Of a DNA stretch of 32,390 bases, positions 1 through 12,062 are shown one piece after another. Position 1 is the stretch's first letter, and the number at the start of each line of letters is the position of its first letter. The stretch is taken from NCBI GenBank assembly GCA_000310025.1, contig FN649743.1, forward strand, positions 2,782,604 to 2,814,993, in the 5' to 3' direction. The notes below the pieces were generated by a model that was given only the letters and a program-made list of their open reading frames with translations, had not been told where the DNA came from and ran no database searches. A program made the position numbers and the translations under genes. Origin of the DNA: Ectocarpus siliculosus (lineage: Eukaryota; Sar; Phaeophyceae; Ectocarpales; Ectocarpaceae).

Positions 1-1862
1 CAAAAGGTTGCTAATAGGGACACGCGTCAATTTACGTCCATAATATATTCAACGGATGCAACCAAGGCCTCCGCTTTTCAGAAAAAAGTCGTGGTTTCAT
101 TCTTAACCGGAACCCGGGGGGTCGCTCGCTCCCCCGTGATATGAAAACATGAAAAAAGCATGAGGAAACCCGCCCGACAATATCAAGCCAGGCCAAAAGT
201 TTTACAAGAGCACAAACGAATTACCACAGCCACAGCCACAAACAAATAAAAAAAAAACTCTTTGTCTCCTCCCGTTATTTATTTTTTTCCCAGCCCTCAC
301 CAAATCTGACACACGCGGTGTCCCGTGCCAACCAAAACCAACAAGAGAAGACCCGCGTTCCACGCCCAGCACCACCATACACGGCAAAAGAGCGCGCGCC
401 TGGGCAAGGGGTGGGGCTTCGCCGTCAGGAGGCGTCTACGTTAAATCTGGCATGTGCCGCTCCCTCTCTCTTATGTACTTGCTTGCGCATGCCAAAATAT
501 CCAAAGCGAGGACTGGCGGATATACACGGTGGCAATATCATCATTTTACAACATTTTGACAGTAGTGTCTAGTCCAATCACGGCCTACACAAAACACAAC
601 GGCCGGGTTTCTTCATCAAGAACGTGCCGTTTAGTCTTTCGTGCGCTTATTTTTCTGTTTCGCTCGTTTTCTCCGCCCGCCAGCCCCCCCGCAGGAAGGT
701 CGGCAGGCAGGAGCGCGAAGCAGATGCGCTACTACAACGACAGGAAACACAGCACGGCGATGATCGGACAGGGGGGCTTCGCCCACTCGAGCCGTACAAA
801 ATACAGGCAACAATGACAATAGATATCCAAAGGAATGGCGGGGGCACACTACACTGCGGCCGGACGCCTTCATACAAACCAGACTACTATGAAGGAACAA
901 GGGAGATCAAGCAAGGGGGAGCCCGAAACGGGCAAGGCATGCACAAGAGGCAAAGCGTACAATACAAGGAAAACCTCCCCACACATCAACCGATCGGAGG
1001 CTTTGGACTGGACGACAACCCGGGGACCACGCAAGCAGCCAGCCTATCACAACTTACTGCGTGGACTCGCACATGCCAACAACCGAGACCCATGCCGAAA
1101 ACCCACAACATTGCGCGCATGCTCATGAAGCGGGGGGGGCGGGTTGGAGGTGCCAGCCACCATTTCCGGTTCTCATATTGTAGACAACAGGAAACATCGA
1201 CTGACTAGACTGAATTACGATAGGGTGTAATAACGAGACACGATCAAAACAGGAAACAAGACGAAAACAACAATGACAACAACAACAATGACAACGACAA
1301 TGATGCTGACAACGACCAACACACTCTTTTGAGAAAAAAAACGAAACTACCCGACAGAGAAAAAAGAGTCTACCAAGGACAAGCCGACTCCCGCGCCAAA
1401 AAGATGGACTAGGGGGAAAAAAGAGAACGAAAAAAGGGATGGGGGGAACAATGTCCCCGTACCTCTCAAACAACCACACACTAGACGAGATATGTAATAC
1501 AATATGTAATTCCAGTAGTGCCCGCCGAAATTCACAACACACCCGTGATCCTCCCGCCGTCCTATATATAAGAAAGAGACCAGCAAGCACCCGCGTTGCC
1601 GTCTCGGCCGACGCCATTGCCCGTGCCCTTGGAAAGCGGGCAAGAAACTGCGTACAAATACAGAGTCTGCCGCCGCCGCCGCCGCCGCCGCCGCAGCAGC
1701 AGCAGCAGCCGGGCCACAGGCCACAGCCCGGCCGCCAAACAGCCACACGGGCGCGGTCCCGACACCAATCCCAAAACCCCTCGGTTCCAATCAATCCGAA
1801 GCTATCATCGACAGCAGCAGCAAGGTATTATCATCCACCGAGCCGGGAAACAGCGGACGTCA
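1..1862. other. No supported gene; low-complexity left flank
   Basis: I see no exon chain or recognisable domain here. The stretch holds A-rich tracts near 245-295 and 1325-1440 and a CCG/CAG trinucleotide run at about 1670-1710. A 195-codon plus-strand open frame at 624-1208 has no recognisable domain and is probably chance. The region lies downstream of the minus-strand EsV-1-7 gene and could hold its 3' untranslated region. Confidence 0.5.
1670..1710. repeat. CCG/CAG trinucleotide microsatellite
   Basis: A run of CCG units passes directly into CAG units. Read as protein it gives poly-Pro/poly-Gln on the plus strand or poly-Ala on the minus strand. Neither can be tied to an exon. Confidence 0.8.
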
Positions 1863-2159
1863 TCACCATTGACGCCGCGGCAGGGCCGCCGCCGCCGCCG
1901 CCGCACTCTGCGGAGCCCCCGCCCGTGGCGGCAGAAGCATCCCTCCGCCGCCGCCGTGCTGATCCGCCCCGCCCACCAACTGACCCGGGTGCAAGCTCGT
2001 ACGCGCCGCCGGGTGTTTGATCCATACTGCGCCCTCCAGCTCCTCCCGGTGGCCGTGCCCCCCGCCCTCATGTCGCGCGGAGGCGGCGTAGTCGTCTTCG
2101 TGGGTGGGGCGGCGGCGTCCCCCCACGGAAGAGGCGTTTCGCAACAGGTGGCCGCCCCC
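1863..2159 (-). CDS. Possible alternative 3' exon of the EsV-1-7 gene
   Basis: The minus strand has an AG acceptor (GGAACAG) just before 2159, followed by 99 open codons with a mixed, protein-like composition. It includes a Gly run, an Ala run and the segment THEDDYAASARHE, and ends at a TGA at 1863. It begins in phase 0. It would join in frame to the last gene A exon if that exon used the GTGGGT donor at 2746 instead of reading on to the TAG at 2618. Both endings are possible. Only composition and phase support this one. Confidence 0.3.
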   Translation of the reverse strand, partial: GGGHLLRNASSVGGRRRPTHEDDYAASARHEGGGHGHREELEGAVWIKHPAARTSLHPGQLVGGADQHGGGGGMLLPPRAGAPQSAAAAAAALPRRQW

Positions 2160-2617
2160 CTGTTCCGGAGACAGGGAAAGATGGCGGGAATCAGGGTTCG
2201 TTCAGTGCGCTGCAGAGGAGAAAGCGTGCGCGTCCCCCCTTCCTTCTTTCGCGACACCCAATCAAAACCGCTCAAAGGAGGCGCCTCAAAACATTTTTCT
2301 TGCCCATAACATGCATCGGTCGCCGTACAAAAAAACGGCATGGAAAATTACGACCTCTTGCTGAACAAGCAGGAGGTTCAGCCTCGAATGCAAAGCCCCG
2401 TTCTGACTGGTGCGGCAGGAGAGGATATCACGAATGAGGTCTATTGACGAGGGTACGTGCGGAGAGGTAAAGGAACCGGTCGCGTCTCGCGAAGGCCGTA
2501 CACAACACTGAGGAATGACAACATACCAACACGCCATCCTCATTCACCCACTTCGGACGGGGGGAGTGTACTCATAGTCGTGAATGCCGTAGTCGTTAGA
2601 CCATTGACCTCGCATCC

Positions 2618-2882
2618 CTACAAAGCCGGGACGGAGAACGCCGGGTTTTCACCGGGCCCAGGCTCTTCCGACGGGGGAGGGTTATATGGCATGCTTGCAA
2701 TTCCCGTGCCCCCCAGGCGAAAATAGCGCTCGCAAAAAACACCCACCGTAAACGCGCGCTGAGCCTCAGCGTGAACGGGAGCGCCAATTCTCCCCTCGCG
2801 CTGACGACCGCCTCCAGATGGCCCACCGCCGGCCATCGACAAGAAAAACTGCGAGTACTCCCGCCTGATGGCATCATCGCCA

Positions 2883-2914
<32 letters not shown>

Positions 2915-3575
2915 GCTGAACTCGTGCGAGCGGCGATGACCCGCGTTGATCGCGGCGGCATCGCCGTCACCGCCCACCGAAGCCTCGACGCCGCCGCCCG
3001 CCGCCTTGCCGCCGTTGTGAAGCATCGCCGCCGCACCGCCCGCTCCACCGCCGCTGACGCTAACCGCCACCGCGGTGGGAGTTGTCGAGGACGAGGGGGT
3101 CAGCTTCCTAGGGGAGAGTCCGTTGGTTGCCGAAGACGCGGCATCGTCGCTGAGGATGTGCGGCGGGGTCCCCGGCTCCGCCACCACCGGTAGGGACAAC
3201 GTGCTCGCGCTGCGCTGGTGCTGGTGCTGGTGCTGTTCCTCCACTAGCCGCTGGTACTGCTGCTGCTGCTGCTGCTGCTGCTGCGGAAACGGAGCAGCGG
3301 CACCGCCGTGCTGCTGCTGCTGCTGCTCCTGCCTGCCTCGAGACCCGTCGCTGGTGCCGTTACCGCCATCGCGGGGAGAGTGCAAGAAGGTTTCTTCCCG
3401 GTGAGGTGGCGGCGGCTGGGTGTACTGTTGGGGTTGGGCGGCGGCGGCGGCGGCGGCGGCATCGCCGCTTGGCGGGTGCCAGAGTGCTGGATAGGCCTGT
3501 ATTCCGCCGATGCTTCCCCCGCCGCTCGCGCGGAGCTCGGCCAGAACCGGTGCCAAGACATTTAGGTCCACGGAC
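2618..3575 (-). CDS. EsV-1-7 gene, last exon
   Basis: Acceptor TTTTGACATCAG at 3576; the exon completes a Gly codon and then reads SVDLNVLAPVLAELRASGGG. It runs through poly-Ala, poly-Gln (two runs), HQ repeats, Ser/Thr-rich and poly-Gly sequence to a TAG at 2618. Trinucleotide runs on the plus strand (CTG near 3257-3330, CCG near 2882-2905) are the coding repeats of this exon. The start of the exon is duplicated 128 bp upstream. An in-exon GTGGGT donor at 2746 could instead link to 2159-1863. Confidence 0.85.
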
Positions 3576-5448
3576 CTGATGTCAAAACAAAAAAAGACAA
3601 GAGAGAGAGAGAGGGGGGGGGGACTTATCTTTCCATCACACAACCCCCGCCGCTCGCGCGGAGCTCGGCCAGAACCGGTGCCAAGACATTTAGGTCCACG
3701 GACCTGATGTCAAAATAAAAAAAAAGACAAGAGAGAGAGAGAGGGGGGGGGGACTTATCTTTCCATCACACAACCGACACTCCAACAGCGACACTATGAA
3801 TGGCATGAATGGTGTGTCAACTCATGCAAAAACAGTTGGGGACGAAATTCCAACCCCGTGCCGGGCAACGACACACTTAGTAGTAGCCTAGACGATCAAC
3901 ATGATCGTGGGCACAACCAACTCACCCGCTGCTCATGCCGCGGTGATGGCGTCGCCCTCCGCCACCTCCGAAGCTGCCGAAGCTCCCCCCGAAGCTTCCC
4001 AGGCTGCTGACGCTGCCCCCCCCCCGGGGCGGCAGGGTGTACCCCTGACCTTCGGCAGCTCCAACGGGCTGGAAGAACAGCCCCCTACCGCAGGAAACAC
4101 GAGGCGAGAAAAAAAAAATACTCAAATTAAGTACTTCGTATTTATTTTTTGTTTTTATTTCGGGGCGGGGGGCGGGGAAGAGGCTCATCCCCAGTCGCGT
4201 GCAGTACCTGCTATTCTGCCTAGCATTCCGGTGAGGAGCCAGCTACTCGAACCAGCTCCGGCAGAGCACCACGGGAGATAGAGGCATGATCAGTCAAAAC
4301 AATATTTGTTCCTATGCACATGAAACACGAAACGCTACACTGCTCCCGGAGCGGTAGTACAACTTACCATAGAAAACACGAAAACACGAAAACACGAAAA
4401 CACGAAAAAGGCAAAGCGCCGCAGTTTATATCCTGCTGTGTCCTTTGCTCCTGTCTATACCCCGGCTGGTGCTTCCACAGCACATGCCGCAAGGCGTCAC
4501 CACTCGACGTCGATGGACGCGCTTCTGTCTCGAAAGAGACCGATCGGCAGAGAGAAAAAAAAAAAAAACATGCCGCCCGCGCCCGCCCTCCCGTCGAACT
4601 AAAGGATACGTCAGCAGCATCATCGTCATCAACATCATGACTAACTAACCTTCGGCTAGCCTCCGCCAGCGCGCCACCGCCGTCGCTGCCGCCCCCTACC
4701 AAGTAGTTGAAGTGCGAGAAGCAGTCCGTGTTTGGGTCGAACGAGGCCAGTCTGCGGTGCCCCCGGTGCATGGTCGACTTCTCCGAGGGCGGAGAGAGGT
4801 TCAGGAACGAAGCTCCGACCCCCATGTCCACGTCTGCCCCCGAGCCCTGTCAAGGAAGAAAGCGGTTATAGTGGTAGGTGGTTGAGATAAAAAAAATCGT
4901 GAGTACGTTCAGGGGATGTGCAAGGGCGAGAGGTTGGACCGCCAACCATGTGGCTAGAAAGAAAGCACACGAAAAGCAACCGTGTTGGTAGGAGCAGCAG
5001 TCGAAATACTGGTAGAGCTCCCACAACATTATGGATTCATTGCTACTTTTACCGTGCACTCGTTTCTATGGTTCGAGATGAACATGGTACGGTTTGTTTA
5101 CCGTGCACTTGTTTCGATTGTTCAAGATGAACATGGTATGGTTTGTCTTGGCAGAAAAAAAAAGGAACCGGGGGGGCTAACCCCCCGTACTTGCCAAGCA
5201 CGCATGCTCCAGAATAGGACGGGAAAAAACACCCCCAAGAAAAGAAAAAAAACAGACCTCGGGCGGGGAGCTAGGTACACATCACAGGCGACGAACCAGT
5301 ACCATACATATCTCGACCCAGCGGTTCGGCAACAAAAGCAAACATGCACCGCAAGGTCGCGCAAGATGCCACACACCCCGAACCGATTTCGAAAGCTCCG
5401 CTACTACACGGACCAAGAGGTTGCCCAAAATCCAAAGTCGAAACGATT

Positions 5449-5483
<35 letters not shown>

Positions 5484-7382
5484 GCAGCAGAAGCAGCAGC
5501 AGCAGCACGACTCACTTGAGGAGGGCCATGGCCCGCCGCCGCTCCGTCCGGCATGCCTCCGTCCCCGCCCCGCCTAAACGACCCGCCGCCCTCGTAGAGA
5601 CGGTCGCCGCGTCCTCGTCTTCTGCCGCCGCCGCCGCCTCCGCCGTCGCCCACCCGCTGCAGCTGCTCCACGCCGCTCCTCTCCCCCATGAAGGTCTCCG
5701 CCGCAGTTGCTCCGCCGAGATGCGACAACGTATCGCCGCCGCCGCCGCCGCCGCCGCCGCCTTCGGGCCCTCCCCCAACGCGGTCGTCGTACATCCTGGG
5801 TTCCAGCTTGGGCTTGATCTCGCCCCTGCCGCCAAATGCGGCGGCGGCCGCATCCGAAGCTGCCGCAAAGAAGGCACCGTTTTCATCCGCGTTGTCACCG
5901 CGAGCAGCCGGCCGGCGGCCCCTTCCCCCGGCCCTTCCCCTCCCCTCTGGAGAGGAGGCGCCGTGCCCGCCGCCGCCGCCGCCGCTGCCGGACGCTACTG
6001 CCTCCTCTGCGTCGCCTCCACCACCGGACCCCTGTGCGCCTCTTCGCCTGACGCAATCCACCGCGGTCTCTCCTCCTCCTGCGCCTCCGTCCGCGGACAA
6101 AAGGGACACCCCCCCGCCGTTGCCTGATGCACGGGCCCCCCTACTAGAGGGACCCGGGCGCACCTCACCACCCACCGCCTTCGACAACTTCCGCTTGACT
6201 CCGCCCCTCGATGCAGATGATGCGTCGTCCTCTCCCCCCGGCGACCAGTCCAGCAAGTCCGGCTGCTGGAAAGCGGAGGCCTGGCTATGCGCCGCCGCCG
6301 CCGCCGCCGTTGCCGTTGCCGTTGCCGCCGCCACCGCTCTGTCCGAGCTCCTCCTGCCGTTTCCGGATGCCTTCGAGCCGCCCTTGGCGCCGCGGGAATT
6401 TTTCTGCCGTTTCTTCGCCGATGTCCTCCCCGGAGCCGATTCCGACCCCGGCTCGTGATTCGCTGTCCGGCGTATGGTCTGTATAATTTGTTCGGCGAGT
6501 GGGTCGGTTTGTTTGGCAAGCGGATGGTGTGTGGTCGGACGTTTTCACCGTGCGTGTGGGCATCTTCAGCAGAAGGAATTTTCCACGGTACGCGGCGGGA
6601 AGATACCACCATGTAATATACCTGAGGCCATACAATATACATCAAACATCCGGAGGAAAAAAAAAGTGGGGAAAAACACATACCCTCCACGTGTCTACAT
6701 GGGACGGGAAAAATCGGCACCGCGTGACTACCGCTGTTGGACTGTTAATTGCGCCGCACCTTCGACGTGAGCCACTGCTCCAGGTGCATCGCACAGAACC
6801 GGCTCTTCTTCTCGGGAGTTTCGTACACTCGCATTTCCTGAGAAATTTGGTCCAAGAAACCACGCGTCGAAACGTCCACGAGATCGTTGGCAGGGGAACG
6901 GAGAGAGAGAGGGAGAGCGACAGCCCGACATGCCGGCGGAGAAGGGGTGTTCGCGCGCAAGAGGACGGGTTCAAACAAGGTGTTCAGCAGCAGTGTTGAA
7001 CTATGCAGGTGGCGGATTTTAACCGGAGGGGGGGCGGATTTTCGTAATTCTCCCATTGGTGTGTTACTGTACGTGCGCAAGCGACACAAGGGAAACCCTG
7101 CGTCATCATCCCCCCCTGCACCATCATCCCCGTACACAAACGGCATTTGGCACCACGCTATGTACTACAGCCGGGGACAAAACGGTAGACGTGCTACTGA
7201 AAAAGATTCATACACATGTATGAACGCCCTTTTTCAAGCCTCACACACGTCAAGCGCCAGCATTACTATCAACAACAACGACTATTTCAACAAGATTAAA
7301 CAAAGGTCAGCAACACAACGCTCCTCTCCATTTCCGCTCACAAACAACCGCTGCACCCGGCTTCCGTACGTCACGAGTCAGC

Positions 7383-7416
<34 letters not shown>

Positions 7417-10400
7417 GCAAAAAAGTCATGGGTGTTTTCACTTACCCTGCACCCGGTCTTGTGGCAGCGCTTGTGCTTCACGTCGACCATTCCGGGCTCC
7501 TTGTGGGAGGCGCAGAACCTGGCCTTGTCCCCCTCGAAGGCGTAGTGTGGGTGCTTGCTGCACCCCAGGAACTCGCACGGCCGACAGTGGACATCGACCT
7601 GAAAAAAACAAGAAAATGGGGGCGACAAGCAGGAGAGACAAGGGTGTGTCACGCACAAACTACCAAGTACGTACGTAGACTCACCTTCGTAAGGTCTGGT
7701 TTGGGATGTTCGGCCGTGTATTAACGTTTATTTTGTCGCCTAAATTGGATACCTAAATTGGATTTTCGGCCAAAAAGGGCATGCGTCGTTTTAACACATT
7801 TTTGCAACACCGAAGTTCAGCAACACACCCAAATGCGGCGGAATCGCTGCCGCGAGGTGACGTGGTGACCAACCAGGTACAGCGATAGACCATGTGCACC
7901 ACACGGGCGGGAGCCGTAAAAATACATCAGCACACACACGAAGCTAAGCATCAGCTGGCGGTGCCGGCGGTCCAACCCTCATCCTAAGGCTTGCTCTACA
8001 ACTGTTGTTTGGACCGTCTCGCTGCACACAGCCGGCCGTTGACTGTTGACATCGCACATATTGGAAACGGAAAGCAACCCCCACAGCAACCCAACCAGCG
8101 CGAAAAGTTGGCACGCTCACAGAATCATTGCAATACAGCTATTTCCCAGCAGCAGGCAGTGGGCGATGCGTGTGAGTGCCGCACGGCCAGTGTGCCACAT
8201 GCAGTCCCGTCAGGGGTAACGCCAGCACGAGTTCAGCTCGTGACGGGGGTGCAAAAGGGGCGCGCAGTGCAACTCGGGTACTTTGATTCAGCAAAAAACA
8301 AGCACCCAATATCGAGGTCCCGCTTTTCCGGGCAGAGAAAGGCTCATCGTGATTTTTTCCTGTTGACCAATCAGCGTCTATGGCCCCCGGGACCCCCCCA
8401 AAACTTATTTTTTGCAGGGCCTCAATTTTGGTGACAAAAATAAACATTAAAACAGGCCCTTAACAAAAAAAGTAGTACCATGTCAACTATGCAAATACAC
8501 ACGAAAAAATACTCCCACACACACGGGGTCCCACTTGATGGTATTTACAAGTGTTCGCGTTTTTTTGTGTTTTCGACCGCACTGAGACCGACGTCTTTCC
8601 ACTGGTCAGCCGGCCAGTGCGGTCGTTGCAAATAATAAAGACACACACACCATTGCGTACCCATATGCTTAGGAACATTGACGACGCAAATAATTGTTAA
8701 GTACGTAGTACGTACCATGTCCGGACCCTTGTGCTTGGTGCAAAACCTGGCCCGCCCGTTCGCGATGCCGTAAGTGGGATGTTTCTGGCAGTCTTCCGCT
8801 TCACAGCGCTTGTTGTGCACGTCCACCATCCCGGGCATCTTGTGGCTCGAACAAAACTGCGCTTTCTCCCCAGGAAAAGCTGGAACAAAAAGAGGGGAGG
8901 AGGGACAGAGACAGCAGTTAACACGGCGGGGGGGCGTAGTGAATAAGGCATGTATGCGAAACGGTGTTTGTTGTGCGGCGAGAGGAGAGAGAGAGAACGA
9001 GTAGAGAGATAATGAGACAGACAGACAGACAGACAGGCAGAGAAAGGTGATGATCATGAAGATTGCGCAGGAGTCATGGCAAGAAGCTGTTCCTGGGCGA
9101 TGATGAGTACAGAAAAACGCGCGTGGATCCTGCGGCGAAAACGTGTCTCCCTGAGAGTACATAAAGTTCGGGAACTCGCGGTGAAAAGTCTTGTCCTTAC
9201 AGAAGCAGTTTCTCTTTGATTAGTATATTTCCTTGTCAAGAAGCATCAACACATGCTGTCCCACACACACAAAATACCACAAGCTTATTTACTGGCACAG
9301 CACAGCAGTAAATGCTCCTTTTAACGTCACATAAATAGAGAGGTCTACCTACAACCTACACGCAAATTGCTCCAGAAAACATCCCAAGAGGCAAATGTAT
9401 CGAAGATTTATCTACCGCAGCGGCGTATTTTTTGCCTCTCCAGCCTGGGTCACCACAGGCCACACACACGTGGAGGGAGAGGCGCATAATTACTTTGATA
9501 CTTCGATTAAATTACACAAATTCTGGTAATTTTGGAACCGGGCCCATACACGTACGCATGCATACATCGGGCAATTTGAATGTTGGACCGGAAAAAAAAA
9601 TCCTGAGTTTTAGCGGGGTAGAGCCGGGTAGATACCTGTCCTCCCACCAATCACCTGTCGAAATACTCTAGACATTACAGTTGGGCCCCTATGTGGGAGG
9701 TGAGCCTCTTCTCCGAGGCGCACAAACACTCTTGAGTATTTCAAGCTCCGACTTTCTTCCTGCGGCGATGCCCCCCTGGCTTCGATGTACAGCTCGGCAA
9801 CAAGCCCAACAAAAACGAGATCCATTTCCATTTGTTTATTTTTTGGCCTCGAGAGTACATACATACACATACACACCCTGATATATGTGTTTCCACGTTA
9901 CAGGAGGCGCGGGGGCCGGCAAAAGCCAGACAGGTTGTTGAGACAGCGGCAGAGTCAACGCTGATAGTAACCACACTTCCTTCCACATGCGCAACAACCG
10001 CTCCCGCCGACTAAAACTGCTGCTGCCGCTGCTGCTGCTGCTGCTGTGAAGAATTTTCCCCGAGAGTTGTTTTTTTTGTGGCTTTAATTTAGCGGTGGGG
10101 AGGTATATTTCCGCAAGAAGACCATTCTATTGTACCATCGTGTGTGCATACATACCCCCCTCGGCCAGAAGGTGGAAAGTTTCGTCTCCAAGCGTAGGAA
10201 AGATAACACGGTCGGCCTGCGGGCCACGCCCTCAACAAATAGTTCTATTTAGTTCCTCCTTTAGTCCACCTTTTCCGCATGTACAATGTACAAGGGATGC
10301 AGCATCATTCGTTGATGCATGTATGCATGCATGAGAAAACGGACTATTATAAAAAAAAAAATGCATATGATTCGTATGGCATTTCAAAGAAAATGTGTCC

Positions 10401-11736
10401 CGGTCTCTGTTCCATGACACGGCTGGGCAGTCGCAGCAGGGCTGCTGCAAAAGAAATCGTGCGAAGTTTAAGTTTATGCGAAGTTCGGGCACTGTTTCGC
10501 AACTAGGTACGTATCTAGATATACCTGGTACAGATGGTTATTCCTCCCACAGTCTACCTCGAAGCACTCTTGGGAAGTAATAATTGTAGTCTTCGAAGCA
10601 CTCCAGCACAATTTTGAAGCAGTGTTTCTTTGTGCTTGGGCCGGTCCACTCACTATTCTGCTGTACGGTACAACGTACTACAGCTCTCCCCCCGAACGGC
10701 GAGAACAAAGCAGAGCTCGGGTGCGGTCGTCTCGAAATGTGCACGCACACCCAACGGAGCGTGTATCCCTGTAGTACTTACTTCCAGTCTACCGGCGGAT
10801 CGGTGTGATTTCTCACTCCACGGAACGCGTCTGCGTCGGCTGGACCGGTACGGATATTACCCGGCGGAGACCGGACCGTTTTTTGTTTTGTCGATGTCAG
10901 GACAACAACAGGAGCTCTGCGACTCTAATAACACGCTGCTTCCGGTATTGTTCATCTCGTTTGTATAGATGTCGTCGAGGCTACAATACCAGAGGATACA
11001 TCGTGCACCGCACCGTACAAAACAGCCCGGTAGGGAAAACGTGGTTGATTTGATTCCCCTCTTCCCCTCCCTCGACTCTCTCGGCAAAATACAGCACCAA
11101 CGTCAGAATCATGGTTGACAAAGACTTCGGGCACGGCAATGATGTGGCAGCAAGCTGCTGATTGTTGCGCTACGCTACATGCGTAAACACGTAAGAATTG
11201 CCGCTCGTTGGGCGGTACACCCGACTCTCCGCTGGCCTGCGGCCCCTAATCTCAAGAAATATCCTGTGGACTACAAAATACAGCAGTCTAATCGGCCCAA
11301 CACAACAGCAGTGTGAGTGGTGGATGGACAGAGAGGGCGCGTGGCCGGCTAACACGGCAAGGGCATGAATACGACGGCAAACGAAAAAAAAAAGTGAACG
11401 ATGTAGATAGATGCTAGTCTACAATTTTTGTGAGTTGCTGAGAGTACATCCAAGTGCGGGGTGTAGTCTCTCCTTGATTGTATGTGTGCATATGCATCTG
11501 CATATGTTGAGCCAGTTGTACACAAAATAAGGTGAAGGGATGTGCTACATAGCGCAGGCTCCGTCGGTGACTGCTTGTCTGTATTTGTATGGTGTTTATT
11601 GTCTTCACAAATTTCCTAGTAATCGAGAAACATCGAAACACATGAAGCACTACTGCTGCTGTACAGTACGCACACTGCTGCAGTAGCTTAGCGGCTCATC
11701 ATCATCACAGGCAAAGAAATATTGTCCTCGCTATGC

Positions 11737-11774
<38 letters not shown>

Positions 11775-12023
11775 TCTCTCCTACAGCATGGCGGTACTAT
11801 TGTACATGAACGAAGGACGACCCTGGAAGAACTCACTACAACTCCAGTGGAAAATGCTAGCAAGTAATCCGTCCACCCTTTTCCTTCCAAGCCTCTCGCG
11901 TGATGCCTCTCAAAACAAGACGCATATATGTATAGCGGGAGGAGGCACATCGCCCCCCCTGGTGTCCGGAATACCGCAAAGAGGGAGATGTAATGCTGTA
12001 ATGTTTACACCGGAGGCACAACA

Positions 12024-12062
<39 letters not shown>

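Noticed and set aside
624-1208. 195-codon open frame on the plus strand as a gene
   Set aside because: No recognisable domain, no splice context, and overlapping open frames on the other strand; probably chance in GC-rich sequence.
1439-2341. Long overlapping open frames with poly-Pro, poly-Arg and poly-Gly on both strands
   Set aside because: They arise from CCG/CAG repeats, which stay open in several frames. Only 2159-1863 has splice and phase support.
2618-3404. Plus-strand frames rich in Cys, Ala and Leu opposite the last EsV-1-7 exon
   Set aside because: They are antisense readings of the poly-Gln, poly-Gly and poly-Ala coding repeats of gene A.
5515-6470. Plus-strand Pro-rich open frame as an extensin-like protein
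   Set aside because: It is the antisense of the Gly/Ala-rich gene A exon, whose minus-strand borders and phases fit the neighbouring exons.
7380-7420. CRISPR-like array from short repeats
   Set aside because: Simple trinucleotide repeats without spacers, in a eukaryotic intron.
9001-9205. Minus-strand segment with RAFFCTHHRPG as an extra EsV-1-7 repeat
   Set aside because: It resembles the FC-x2-H part but lacks the correct C-x4-C spacing and a usable phase-1 donor, so it was not added to the gene model.
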